Below are positions 30,904 to 40,000 of a stretch of 64,000 nucleotides of DNA, in pieces. Position numbers and translations under genes: made by a program. Where the stretch lies: NCBI GenBank assembly GCA_945859605.1, contig OX243818.1, forward strand, positions 39,529,262-39,593,261, written 5' to 3'. The notes under the pieces are model-generated. The model did no database searches. It was given only the letters and a program-made list of their open reading frames with translations, and was not told the origin of the DNA. Within the stretch, counting starts at the first letter, position 1, and every line of letters begins with the position of its first letter. This DNA is from Lumbricus rubellus (taxonomy: Eukaryota > Annelida > Clitellata > Crassiclitellata > Lumbricidae).

Positions 30904-31602
30904 ATGGAATACGAAGGCATCAAACTCTATCCGAACCTAACAAATATAACACCCTCTGCGCCAGAAGGTGAAATACAAATAGCCGCGGGTTCCGCACAAA
31001 CGTATCGACTTCAGAAGATTAGCGAAATCAAAAAGGAGATCGAGCAAGAACGAGACAAAAGAGCAACGTTGAGTAAAAAGTACCATAGAAGTGTGAGCGT
31101 GATCGGCGTAGTAGACAACTTCCTCATGGCGGTCACGATGGGGCTCGGAATTTCGGGGATCGGTGTACTAGCCACCATAATTGCAACCCCCATCGCTATT
31201 GCTATGGAAGGGACAGCGCTAGGTGCGGGGCTATTGAGTATAATTGGCAGCCGAATCTGTAAAAAGCTCGCCCTGAAGGCGGAGAAGCATGAAAAGATCA
31301 AAACGCTAGCTGATGCGAAGCTCAACACGATCAGCGACCATATTTCAAAAGCACTCGTGGATGATCATATTTCAGATGAGGAATATTCTCTGATTCTAAG
31401 CGAGATTGAAAAATTCAATGGCATGAAAGAAGAAATCAAAAGTAAGTCGAAAGTTGCGATAGACGCGATGGATGAGGAAACGAAACAATCACTCATCGAC
31501 CGAGGAAGAGAAGAAGTCAGGCAGTCCTTTCAAAACATGTTTGAGAAAAATACCGAATCTGCTCGAAAGACGGCTAACGCGAACATGTATGAAATCATGT
31601 AG
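30904..31602 (+). CDS. Conserved Polinton membrane coiled-coil protein
   Basis: 232 residues from the ATG at 30904; the open frame extends 18 codons upstream, but that part is the AT-rich leader. A charged helical stretch (IKKEIEQERDKRATLSKKY, about 42-60) is followed by two adjacent hydrophobic segments (about 65-115, with MGLGISGIGVLATIIATPIA). A long charged helical tail has ISDEEYSLIL. I recall this family in many invertebrate Polintons, with no known function. It is likely membrane-inserted. A 12-bp tandem repeat follows its stop codon. Confidence 0.65.
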   Translation: MEYEGIKLYPNLTNITPSAPEGEIQIAAGSAQTYRLQKISEIKKEIEQERDKRATLSKKYHRSVSVIGVVDNFLMAVTMGLGISGIGVLATIIATPIAIAMEGTALGAGLLSIIGSRICKKLALKAEKHEKIKTLADAKLNTISDHISKALVDDHISDEEYSLILSEIEKFNGMKEEIKSKSKVAIDAMDEETKQSLIDRGREEVRQSFQNMFEKNTESARKTANANMYEIM

Positions 31603-31648
31603 ACCTATGTCGCTATGTCTGAAAATACGTCTAACTTGTGTTTTTACA

Positions 31649-31710
31649 CATGTCGAAAAACATGTAGAAAAACACGTCGAAAAACATGACGAGAAACACA
31701 TCGTAAAACA
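31649..31710. repeat. 12-bp tandem repeat between Polinton genes
   Basis: Five imperfect copies of a CATGTCGAAAAA unit lie between two genes. In one frame they would encode a His-Val-Glu-Lys run, but that frame lacks other support. Confidence 0.7.
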
Positions 31711-31728
31711 TTAAATTTTTTATTAAAA

Positions 31729-32636
31729 ATGTCGTTTCTAAAGATAGATGACCCGGCGAAAAGAAATTTCATAGTCGAAGAGTTTCTGAAATCCAAGAAG
31801 AATATTCAACAGAACTTTTTATCGGAGAGATTGGGGGATTCGGGGCTGCAACAAGAATTAACCAAGCTGTACAAGCCTATCGTCGAGTCGCAATCCGCAA
31901 TTTCCAAAGAGCAAAATGTCTTACTATCCGCCATCAAAGAAAACTCGATAGCTACTACAAACGCACTACAGACGCTACCCGCTTCGTTGAAGATTCAATT
32001 TCCTCAGTATCCCTCGATAGAAGCGTATAGCGACGATCCGACCGAGGATATTAGAACTTTAGAATTAGGTGATGTAGCTACCAAGTACCTTCATCAATAC
32101 GCCTCCGATAGAAAAATCGTAGACACGACGTTCGGAATACGATCAAAAATGGTCAATTCTACATCGGTGATACTCCGATTTTTATTCAAGGAGACGATGT
32201 GACGGTTGGAAATAAGACGTATAGCGGAACACCGGGGCTTTGGGAGTTGTTGACGATGAAACAGCCGAACACGTCGATATACGATAATAATGATAGAGAC
32301 GATTACGCCGAGATTCTACTCGCGTCGAATGCTATCAGACAGCCGAAAAATCCTAACAAACCCAAAGCATCTGCGAGCGCCAAATATCGGGAAATTATCA
32401 AACCGATATGGGAAAAGAGGGCCCGCAATACACCGACAGCGGGTAAAGGCGTGGGTGGTGTAATCGTTATTTCCGAAGATCCAAACGTATTAGCGAAACA
32501 GCTAGAACTACGATTTCAAAGCTTCAAAGCAGGCAATACCGGCGTGAGAAACGAGATCGTGGCGATGTGCGACGCGTTATTGAGGCAGGAAGTGCTGAGT
32601 AAAGATGCGTACAAAAATATAATGATGACATTGTAA
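31729..32636 (+). CDS. Conserved Polinton protein, interrupted by a frameshift
   Basis: Two open frames (31729-32202 and 32199-32636) overlap by 4 nt. The upstream frame ends in sequence unlike the family, while the -1 frame entered at the five-A run 32145-32149 continues sensibly into the second part, which includes GTPGLWELL. The full span plus one base equals 303 whole codons including stop. A 1-bp loss in the A run (or an assembly error) is the simplest cause. The site is not a canonical slippery heptamer. I recall this as one continuous gene in other invertebrate Polintons, with unknown function. N-terminal region charged and helical. Start follows TTTTTTATTAAAA. Confidence 0.65.
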
Positions 32637-32648
32637 AATGCAGAAAAA

Positions 32649-33113
32649 ATGCAAGTCATTAATAGAAGGAGGTATAGAAAACAATACGTTATCGGAGGAT
32701 CGGGAATATTCGATACAATTACGGGATTTTTCAAACGGCTAGTAACGTCGAACGCCGCCAAACAATTAGCAACGACCGCTCTCAACGCGAGTAAAGACGC
32801 GGCGAAAGAAATTGGGAAAAAGGCCATCGATGTTGGGAAAACAACCGCAATCGACGCTGGTAAACGATTAGTGGACAAAGCAGTAGCCAAACTGTTTACT
32901 CCTGCTCCTACTCCTACTCCCACCTCCAAGAAAATTACGCCAGAAACTAGACAAATTTTAGAGCGGCTGAGTGGCGTCGGGTCGAGCCCAAATATCCCGA
33001 ATATCTCGAATATTAATAATCTGATGATGGGGGATGGACTGAAGAAGAACGGCGCCATGTCGATACAAGATTTAGTACGCTCGCTAAACGGCGCCGGAAT
33101 GAAGGTCGCGTAA
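32649..33113 (+). CDS. Small basic amphipathic virion-like protein
   Basis: 154 residues: basic N-terminus (NRRRYRKQ), then an amphipathic helix (SGIFDTITGFFKRLV, about 18-32), a helical Lys/Ala-rich stretch, a Pro-Thr linker (TPAPTPTPT) and a Gly/Asn-rich tail. The layout recalls adenovirus pVI/pX-type core or membrane-lytic proteins. Position just before the major capsid gene supports a virion role. The assignment is inferred from composition and context. Confidence 0.5.
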   Translation: MQVINRRRYRKQYVIGGSGIFDTITGFFKRLVTSNAAKQLATTALNASKDAAKEIGKKAIDVGKTTAIDAGKRLVDKAVAKLFTPAPTPTPTSKKITPETRQILERLSGVGSSPNIPNISNINNLMMGDGLKKNGAMSIQDLVRSLNGAGMKVA

Positions 33114-33138
33114 AAAATATTATCGCGTAGTAGTAAAA

Positions 33139-34437
33139 ATGCAATCATCTGAAATTCTGAGATTTACCGAACAACCATTGAGCGATGAAAGCGTTGAACG
33201 CTACGAATGGTACGAGTATGAGCCGATATCGGGGGCGAATCTAAACACCTCCGGCGAGATTAGAATAAACATCGAACTTCAAGATCTATTTTGTCATCCA
33301 TCAGAATCTTACCTGTTGTTCGAGGGTAGATTGACGAAGGCGGACAACCCCACCACCTTCTACGTTGATGCCGATGAAGCAGCTCTTACGAATAATGGGC
33401 TGATGCATCTTTTCAGTCAAATTTCGTATGCCCTATCGAATCAGGAAATTGAATCGTTATTTTACCCGGGTCAAGCAACGACGATGCTCGGATTACTCAA
33501 ATACCCGAATGATTTTCAACTGGCTCAAGGTTTGAATCAGTTGTGGTACAAGGACAGCGGGGCGACAGCTGCTATCGCGTATAATCAAGGTTTCGCCGTG
33601 AGACAGTCGTATATAATTCAAAAACCAAATGCCAAAGGTACTTTCAGCTTTGTAGTCCCATTGAAGCATATTTTCGGATTTTGCGATGATTACGACAAGG
33701 TTGTTTTTGGTGTGAAACATACGCTAACTCTTGTTCGTAAAGCCGATGATGACGCAATTTTTAGAGCCGCCGCCGCGAACACTGCAGGGAAAGTTAGGCT
33801 GGACAAAATCTCGTGGTTCATGCCGCACGTTATTCCCGCGGATATGGAGAAGATGCAATTGTACAAAACGATCGAATCGAAAGCGTCGTTGCCAGTTGCG
33901 TACAGAGCCCGTCAATGCGATACCACCTCCGTCGCACAGTCGACTAATTTTAGCTGGAGACTTAGCGTCAAGACATTACCTGAGAAACCTAGGTACATCA
34001 TCTTGGGTTTTCAAACCGACAAAAGCGGCGATCAAGAACAAAATCCATCCATTTTCAATCATTGCGATCTGAAGAACATGTTCGTGATGATGAACCAGGA
34101 CCGATACCCAGTTGTCGACTACAACCTATCATTTCCGAATCAACAATTCGCGCGGGCGTACCGAGCAGCAGCCGCGTTCAGTGAAAAATACTATGGAATG
34201 GACGAACTAATGACGCAATGCAATATCACACCCTCAGACTTCAAAGATCTGTTTCCGATTATGGTGTTTGACGTGAGCAAGCAATCCGAGCGTCTGAAGT
34301 CATCGGTGGTCGATATCCAGATCAAAGGCACGTTCAATACGGCGCCGCCAGCTAATACGGAAGCGTACGCAGTGGTGATTTCAGACAAGTTACTGAGGTT
34401 TCAATCGGATGGTCAGAAAATGAGTGTGGTATATTGA
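33139..34437 (+). CDS. Major capsid protein (double jelly roll, hexon-like)
   Basis: The 432-residue protein has the size and signature of the Polinton major capsid family, notably PLKHIFGFCDDYDKVVFG at about residues 174-191 and a C-terminal segment of alternating strands. In this family two jelly rolls form pseudo-hexameric capsomers. The frame is intact. Start follows TAGTAGTAAAA. It is convergent with fibre gene 1, with a 12-bp-stem hairpin in the 77-bp gap. Confidence 0.85.
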   Translation: MQSSEILRFTEQPLSDESVERYEWYEYEPISGANLNTSGEIRINIELQDLFCHPSESYLLFEGRLTKADNPTTFYVDADEAALTNNGLMHLFSQISYALSNQEIESLFYPGQATTMLGLLKYPNDFQLAQGLNQLWYKDSGATAAIAYNQGFAVRQSYIIQKPNAKGTFSFVVPLKHIFGFCDDYDKVVFGVKHTLTLVRKADDDAIFRAAAANTAGKVRLDKISWFMPHVIPADMEKMQLYKTIESKASLPVAYRARQCDTTSVAQSTNFSWRLSVKTLPEKPRYIILGFQTDKSGDQEQNPSIFNHCDLKNMFVMMNQDRYPVVDYNLSFPNQQFARAYRAAAAFSEKYYGMDELMTQCNITPSDFKDLFPIMVFDVSKQSERLKSSVVDIQIKGTFNTAPPANTEAYAVVISDKLLRFQSDGQKMSVVY

Positions 34438-34470
34438 AGAAAGATAACGCTGAAGAATAATGAGACTTAC

Positions 34471-34506
34471 AGATACCTATCGCGCGTATATGAACGATAG
34501 GTATCT
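34471..34506. terminator. Hairpin between convergent capsid and fibre genes
   Basis: AGATACCTATCG (34471-34482) and its exact complement (34495-34506) enclose a 12-nt loop in the gap between two convergent stop codons. A bidirectional RNA-end or terminator role is inferred from position only. Confidence 0.5.
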
Positions 34507-34514
34507 ACGGTTAC

Positions 34515-35429
34515 CTAGTACAAAAACTCGACCTGCAATCCGGCTCCGGCCATGAGAAGAAGGCGACCGGCTGTTGGACTGTTTCCGGATATGCGGGAAT
34601 ATACCTTCATACCGAGCTTATCGTTGGCGTTGAAAAATATGGCGACGGTTGGTAATACGAGCGATATTCTGCTGCCAACCGGTGATCCGCCGGCAATGTA
34701 TTCAAAAAGTTCGTTACTTTGTATCTCGTCTTTGACATACGCAATTCCGATTATTTTTTCGCCCGGACTATCATTTCCTATCAAGAAATTCGCGAATCCG
34801 CCAAGTCGATATACGCCCGTACGAGGAATAGTTATTAAACCCAAGGACGTCGTATACGCCGAATCCGTATTGATAGCAACGACCGTTAATTGATGGTGCA
34901 TTACATATGCGCCAGAGAATGCGCCACCATGCGTTGCATATGTGCCCGAGAATGCGCCACCACTTACGATTGTGGTTGCTCCCCCTTCATCCTCTCTCAA
35001 CACACAAATAGCCGGTCCGGTTGTAGGCCTCCAATTCGGGGACAATGCTGGCGCCGCTGTACTAGCTCCAGTCGTTCCTTCAAACCTATATGTAATACCG
35101 CTCGTCGTATTTCTCACTAGACTGCCTGGGGATACCCTCATACCTGAAACGTAATCTCTAATACCGGCAGGCTCGGCGCTATTAGTGATTTTATCGGCGA
35201 CTAGGGCGATAGCCTGGGCTGAACTAATAGCGTCGCCCCCCTTACCCGTAAAAGGGTAATCAGTCGGTAACCCTACGAGATGATGGCCGTTCATATCTAT
35301 ATCTCCGGCAACGTCGTTGCTTCCATCTAGCCTTAGAAAAGTACTGTTTACCTGAGATAGCGTAACACCCCCAGTAATTACTCTTTGCGTAGGTCCCGAA
35401 TCTGTATGACCAAATTTATCAACAGGCAT
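34515..35429 (-). CDS. Fibre-like protein 1
   Basis: 304 residues. An N-terminal anchor (MPVDKFGHTDSG) and a first shaft-like repeat (STFLRLDGSNDVAGDIDMNG) are nearly identical to those of the neighbouring fibre gene. The rest differs. The C-terminal half is beta-rich with Gly/Tyr patterns (GVYRLGGFANF) resembling C1q/TNF-like trimeric heads. A conserved anchor with variable heads is the layout of receptor-binding spikes. The leader TATTCAAA before the ATG is shared with the paralogue. The function is inferred. Confidence 0.65.
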   Translation of the reverse strand: MPVDKFGHTDSGPTQRVITGGVTLSQVNSTFLRLDGSNDVAGDIDMNGHHLVGLPTDYPFTGKGGDAISSAQAIALVADKITNSAEPAGIRDYVSGMRVSPGSLVRNTTSGITYRFEGTTGASTAAPALSPNWRPTTGPAICVLREDEGGATTIVSGGAFSGTYATHGGAFSGAYVMHHQLTVVAINTDSAYTTSLGLITIPRTGVYRLGGFANFLIGNDSPGEKIIGIAYVKDEIQSNELFEYIAGGSPVGSRISLVLPTVAIFFNANDKLGMKVYSRISGNSPTAGRLLLMAGAGLQVEFLY

Positions 35430-35453
35430 TTTGAATATAATAATTTTTATTAA

Positions 35454-36203
35454 TTAGGGCCGTAAGAATGCCGCTGAAAAGTCCCTACACAAAATGTTCG
35501 TATCGATGGATGAAAAAGCGTGTATGCTGAGGGAATCGTACTCGTCTAGAAAAACTATGTTACTACCGATTGAATGGTTGTGCGAACCTCTCGTGCTCCC
35601 TCCGCCCGCAATTTGCATGTACGACACCGCATTTTTGTACAGGTGGACGGTACCATACGCGGAATTACTATTGTTACAAAATTCTATGTACACCGAAACG
35701 ATATAGTACCCGGCTTTATTAGGGAAGAAAAAAGTCGATCTGGTACCCTGTTCAATGCCGTGTCTTGTGGTACCGCATCTTATTACGCCAAAAGTAACTG
35801 TAGTGTGAGTTCTAGCGATTATAGCCTGTTGAGTTGAACTGTAAGCACTAACCGCGGGCCCTACCACCGTCGCCACTTTCGAAGTAAGTTGTTCATCGAC
35901 GTATTTCTTATTCGTCAAATGATTATTGTCGGTCGGGACGTCGTCGTGATTCCGCAGTAAATCTATTACTTGCCCCCGACTCACAGCCTCATCTATTCCC
36001 GCTTCCAGAGTATTCGCTGTATTCGCTGTATTCGTTGTAGGCAGACCTCTAATAGTATGACCACTCATATTTAGATCTCCGGTCGCGGGGTTTGCACCAT
36101 CTAGCCTTAGAAAAGTACTGTTTACTTGACTTTCAGTAACTCCCCCAGCAATTACTCTTTGCGTAGATCCTGAATCCGTATGTCCAAATTTATCAACAGG
36201 CAT
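35454..36203 (-). CDS. Fibre-like protein 2
   Basis: 249 residues. It has the same anchor and shaft start as fibre 1, but a different linker (NTANTANT repeat) and a different C-terminal head (KAGYYIVSVYIEF, then VHLYKN), again compatible with a C1q-like beta-sandwich. An intervening LTNKKYVDEQL segment resembles phage tail-fibre linkers. It stands in tandem with fibre 1 with 24 nt between, and the upstream leader is duplicated as well, pointing to gene duplication followed by head replacement. Confidence 0.65.
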   Translation of the reverse strand: MPVDKFGHTDSGSTQRVIAGGVTESQVNSTFLRLDGANPATGDLNMSGHTIRGLPTTNTANTANTLEAGIDEAVSRGQVIDLLRNHDDVPTDNNHLTNKKYVDEQLTSKVATVVGPAVSAYSSTQQAIIARTHTTVTFGVIRCGTTRHGIEQGTRSTFFFPNKAGYYIVSVYIEFCNNSNSAYGTVHLYKNAVSYMQIAGGGSTRGSHNHSIGSNIVFLDEYDSLSIHAFSSIDTNILCRDFSAAFLRP

Positions 36204-36220
36204 TTTGAATATAATAATTT

Positions 36221-36655
36221 TTAATGCATGCTGTTTATAACTTCTTGAAAATTCACTCCATCTTTACTTGTTTTTTCCAGGACGTACAGACATAGATGAC
36301 CACAAAACACTTCGTTGTCGGGCTGTACGCGCTCGCTATTGTAGTACACGGGACTCTGTAAATACTTTACCAGTTCTGTAGGAGGGGGCAGGCCATAGCT
36401 GTCGAAATATATTTTATCCTTGCCGTTCTTCAAAAAAGCGACCCAGTGCGAGCCGGTTCCATTAGAATCGTCTAGATTCAATATCCCACATTCAGTCCGT
36501 CCAGGTTTCTTCGGCAGCTCGTCTCTGAGAAATACTCCCCGGAAATTAGGGATATTGAGCTTTTTCGCGGCATCTAGCAGTTCAAAATTCGTCAACGGAT
36601 GATTCGGGAGGACTACGCCTTCGACATTTATATTTTTCACAGTTGTATAGCTCAT
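36221..36655 (-). CDS. Adenain-like cysteine protease
   Basis: The 144-residue protein carries the Ulp1/adenain catalytic set: His70 (GSHWVAF), Asp85 (YFDSYGLPPP), Gln111 (RVQPDNEVFCGH) and Cys118 (FCGHLCLY). In Polintons and adenoviruses this enzyme processes virion precursors. Length fits the compact adenain class. The frame is intact. It lies between fibre 2 and the Zn-finger gene on the same strand. Start follows GAAATATTAAA. Confidence 0.9.
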   Translation of the reverse strand: MSYTTVKNINVEGVVLPNHPLTNFELLDAAKKLNIPNFRGVFLRDELPKKPGRTECGILNLDDSNGTGSHWVAFLKNGKDKIYFDSYGLPPPTELVKYLQSPVYYNSERVQPDNEVFCGHLCLYVLEKTSKDGVNFQEVINSMH

Positions 36656-36677
36656 TTTAATATTTCATCTAGATGTT

Positions 36678-36989
36678 TCACAAACTAATGAGCTTTCGGA
36701 CTTCTACACAGGCGAGATAATAATTATGTCTACAATTTTTGCATTCATTCGCCTTTCCATCTTTTTGAAATCGATTGTTGTCGTATTCCGATATGTTCCG
36801 GCTTACCTTACACCGACTGCAAACTTTTGTGTCTTTTGTCTCCCTATTTTCCTGTCTTGCGTATTTGTGCGCAAGCTCCTTTACTTTGGCATTTTTACAA
36901 ATTTTACAGCTGGGGTAATACCCGCTCTTCTGTAACTTATCTTTGTGAAATTCGTCCAAGCTTTTTTCTTTTTTGCATTTGGTGCACAC
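36678..36989 (-). CDS. Small protein with two Zn-finger repeats; start region frameshifted
   Basis: The 103-residue frame has two copies of a CxxC...CxxC unit (CTKCKKEKSLDEF ... CKIC, and CSRCKVSRNISEY ... CKNC). Such fingers are found in phage and virus HNH-like and nucleic-acid-binding proteins; no nuclease motif is visible. There is no ATG in this frame; it opens with GTG. An ATG with the usual Polinton leader (ATATAAA) lies at 37008 in a different frame and is separated by an eight-A run (36990-36997). A 1-bp insertion in that run, an assembly error or a GTG start would explain this. Confidence 0.55.
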   Translation of the reverse strand: MCTKCKKEKSLDEFHKDKLQKSGYYPSCKICKNAKVKELAHKYARQENRETKDTKVCSRCKVSRNISEYDNNRFQKDGKANECKNCRHNYYLACVEVRKLISL

Positions 36990-37024
36990 TTTTTTTTACC
37001 GCATCCATTTTATATTAGTGCAAA

Positions 37025-40000
37025 TTATTCTTTATTTTGTTTAGTTTTCAGCGTGTAGTGCCCATAGGCTAGGGTATGGATCCCGTCGCCCATTATTACT
37101 CTTTTGTCGTCGTTTGCAGACAGAGCTATTTTATTTACTTCTTCGGTGTAAATTTCATGGCGGTAGGATCGAATGACGTTCATCGCTCTCGACTGTTGTC
37201 TTTTCGTAAACACGCAGTCTTTGTAATCTGCGTGAGTGATTGATTTCTTGACGACGTTCTTTTTCACTCCTTTACATTTCTTGTAGTCTTCACCCGCCAT
37301 CTTGTAAGAGTACAACTTGGATCGCAGACCGACAAATTCTTCAATCTGTTTTCCCGCGGCCTCGTCTTTGAACATACCAACCACTTTTTTATTTACACCC
37401 GTTTCTATACCTGATGGGTGGTCTTTCGGATAGTCTGAAGTATCGAACATACTTTGGACGTCGCAGGAAATATCTTTGTAGAAGTCTTCCGTTTTAATTT
37501 CATACGCCAAAGAATCGGTATCGGTGAATAATAGCTTGGCCCTATCTCCATACTTAGCCTTGATGTAATTATAATGAAAATCATACATGAGCGTCTTACT
37601 GACGTCTAATATACACATCCCTAGATATATCGGCTTGTTGTAAAACAACTTGGTCTTTTTCATGTGAACGGCGATGAGGTTTTCATCGAAAATAGTTCGT
37701 CTGTCGTAATTAGTTTTCGCGGCTAGCTTGATAGCTTCCTTCTCATCACTCACCAATCGTATGTCAACTCGATTCTCGATAGCTTCCATTGTTTTACCGA
37801 AAACGCTATTGTTCATCAGCTTGAAAAAGTCTTTCTCAAAATCGTTCGTAGCTTTCGTTCTCAGGTTGGTATTCAGATCGATATACTTTTTCAGCCAGGC
37901 ACTTTCCACGAATTTTATTCCTCGATGTATTTTTACGATTTTCAATCCGAGACTTTCGTACAATTTTAAATTTTCGTAATGAACTACATACTTTACTTTG
38001 TCATTCAAGTTTGGAATGAGTTTCGCTACATTTGATCCCGCGGGTTTTACACTCTCCGGAGCTAGAGGATAATCATTATGCAGGTCGTGCAATTCCTTTG
38101 GATATTCTAAGTCGACTTCTAACACACATCCCACTCCATCTCGTTCGGTAATACTCCTCCAATCATTCAATTCGCCATCGTTCATCCATTCAAACCCATG
38201 AGTTGGTAACGGTTTGCTCATCGCCCATCCGTACAAGTTGTTCGCGTCCAAGTATGGAATGAATACTGAATGTTGGGTAGGATTGAAAGCTTCCCCCATG
38301 TACTCGTTGTTCGCTTTCGCGTATCGATGTGAAATCGTGCTGACGCCTCCTCGTATTCCCTGCTTGATCATCAGCAACATATTGTAGTCACTCAACAACT
38401 CCAACTCTACGCCAGTCGTCTTCAACGCCGCATCCCAAGAAAGTCCTGGGCTAGTGTAGTACCACGCAGGATCTAGGTTGTAGTGCTTCATACAGGCGTC
38501 TCTGAAGTTTTCGAACACATCCGCTAATAATAGAACATCCGATAAATTGTACAAGTCGTGATATTGGCGTAATGTTTTGCATTCAAATTTGACCCATACC
38601 GTTTTCGCGTGCGCGTAATCTTTTTCGCTGATGCCCGAATCGGTTAGTTTTGAATAGAAGGCATGTTTCGATGGCAACTCGGTTTCGTCTAATCTTTCAA
38701 CACCGTCGACGTAATCATACGGGTAAACACCTTTTCTGAGTAAAAGATCCAGCTTCTCACCCTCAAAAAATTTCCCTAAATTCTTGCACTGATCTTTCTG
38801 AAGATTTTTCGATAACGCGTCGAGACTCTGGGGCATGAATCTAAAACTATCGATGAAACGTAATTCGCGCTTGACTTCTCTCTCTTTTCCATCTGCGTCT
38901 ACAAACTTATCGACGACGACCTCTCTGCTGAATGAGACATACTTTTCTTCGTTGCAGGGAATGCATTTGATTTTCTCGCCGTGTTCACCTCGTAATTTCT
39001 TGATAAATAAATGGCTGTCATAACCTGTCAAATTGTGAAATACGACGGGGAAGAACTTAGGGACTTTGTATTTCAGATTACAAAGGTTGTGAGCAGCACC
39101 TCTAAATTTTCCAGTCAAATGACAGTGATCACGTACTCGATCTTCACGCAACTCTCCCCCACAGATATGGCAGTTGACAGCTTCGTCATAACATTTCTGT
39201 TCAGTTTTGCCGAATATCATCTTCTTGGGGAATTTGAACTCGTTGTATATTCGTTTTACATTTTCTTCGATAGAGTCTATGAATAACTGAGCAACATCAT
39301 CGTCGTCGTTTTCGGCCGTAAACCGCACCGGCTCTTGGGAATAAACATCTTCGTCGAAGCATTTCAAATGATAACAAAACGAGCTGGGCGTATGTTTTTG
39401 ATACTTGTTGGTGTAAGACGTGCTAGGAACGGGTTGACATGTACCGATAGGTTTGATGAACGACTCAAAGTCGGCAAAATACACAAACGGTACACGCATC
39501 TTCCGATAGTGATGTGTAAAACTTAGCATAGTCCCAGGTTCCGGAAGTTCTATTCGTTGGGCGTCCTGCTGCGAACAGTACTCAGTATGTTTGTGAAGCG
39601 ATTCGACTTTTCTAAAACCGATTAAACATCTTCTGCAATAGTGCATTGAATTATGGGATTTTTCTGTTCGTAGTGCCAGCAATCTGTTAAAATTCTTGAT
39701 CCAGCAATAATGCTTCTTTTCTCCATCAGAAATGAGTAATAGATCCACGCACCTATCATTCTCATGCTTTGATATATATAGTGGGAATACATTCACTTCT
39801 TTCTCGTAACCAAAAACATTAACACTAATATTATTATTTCGCTCAAACTTACTCAGCACATTAGCATCCGCCGCTACTGGGAATTCGATACCAGACCAAT
39901 TGAGTTCCTCGGACTGTCTAATTAATTCTTTCGTAATTCTTTCTGTATTTTTGTCAACTGGGTTTACAGCTCTCGTTACGCACCACTTGAAGCATTCATC

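Noticed and set aside
31472..31714. 80-residue frame ending in a His-Val-Glu-Lys repeat
   Set aside because: Overlaps the membrane coiled-coil gene in another frame; the repeat is a 12-bp tandem DNA array.
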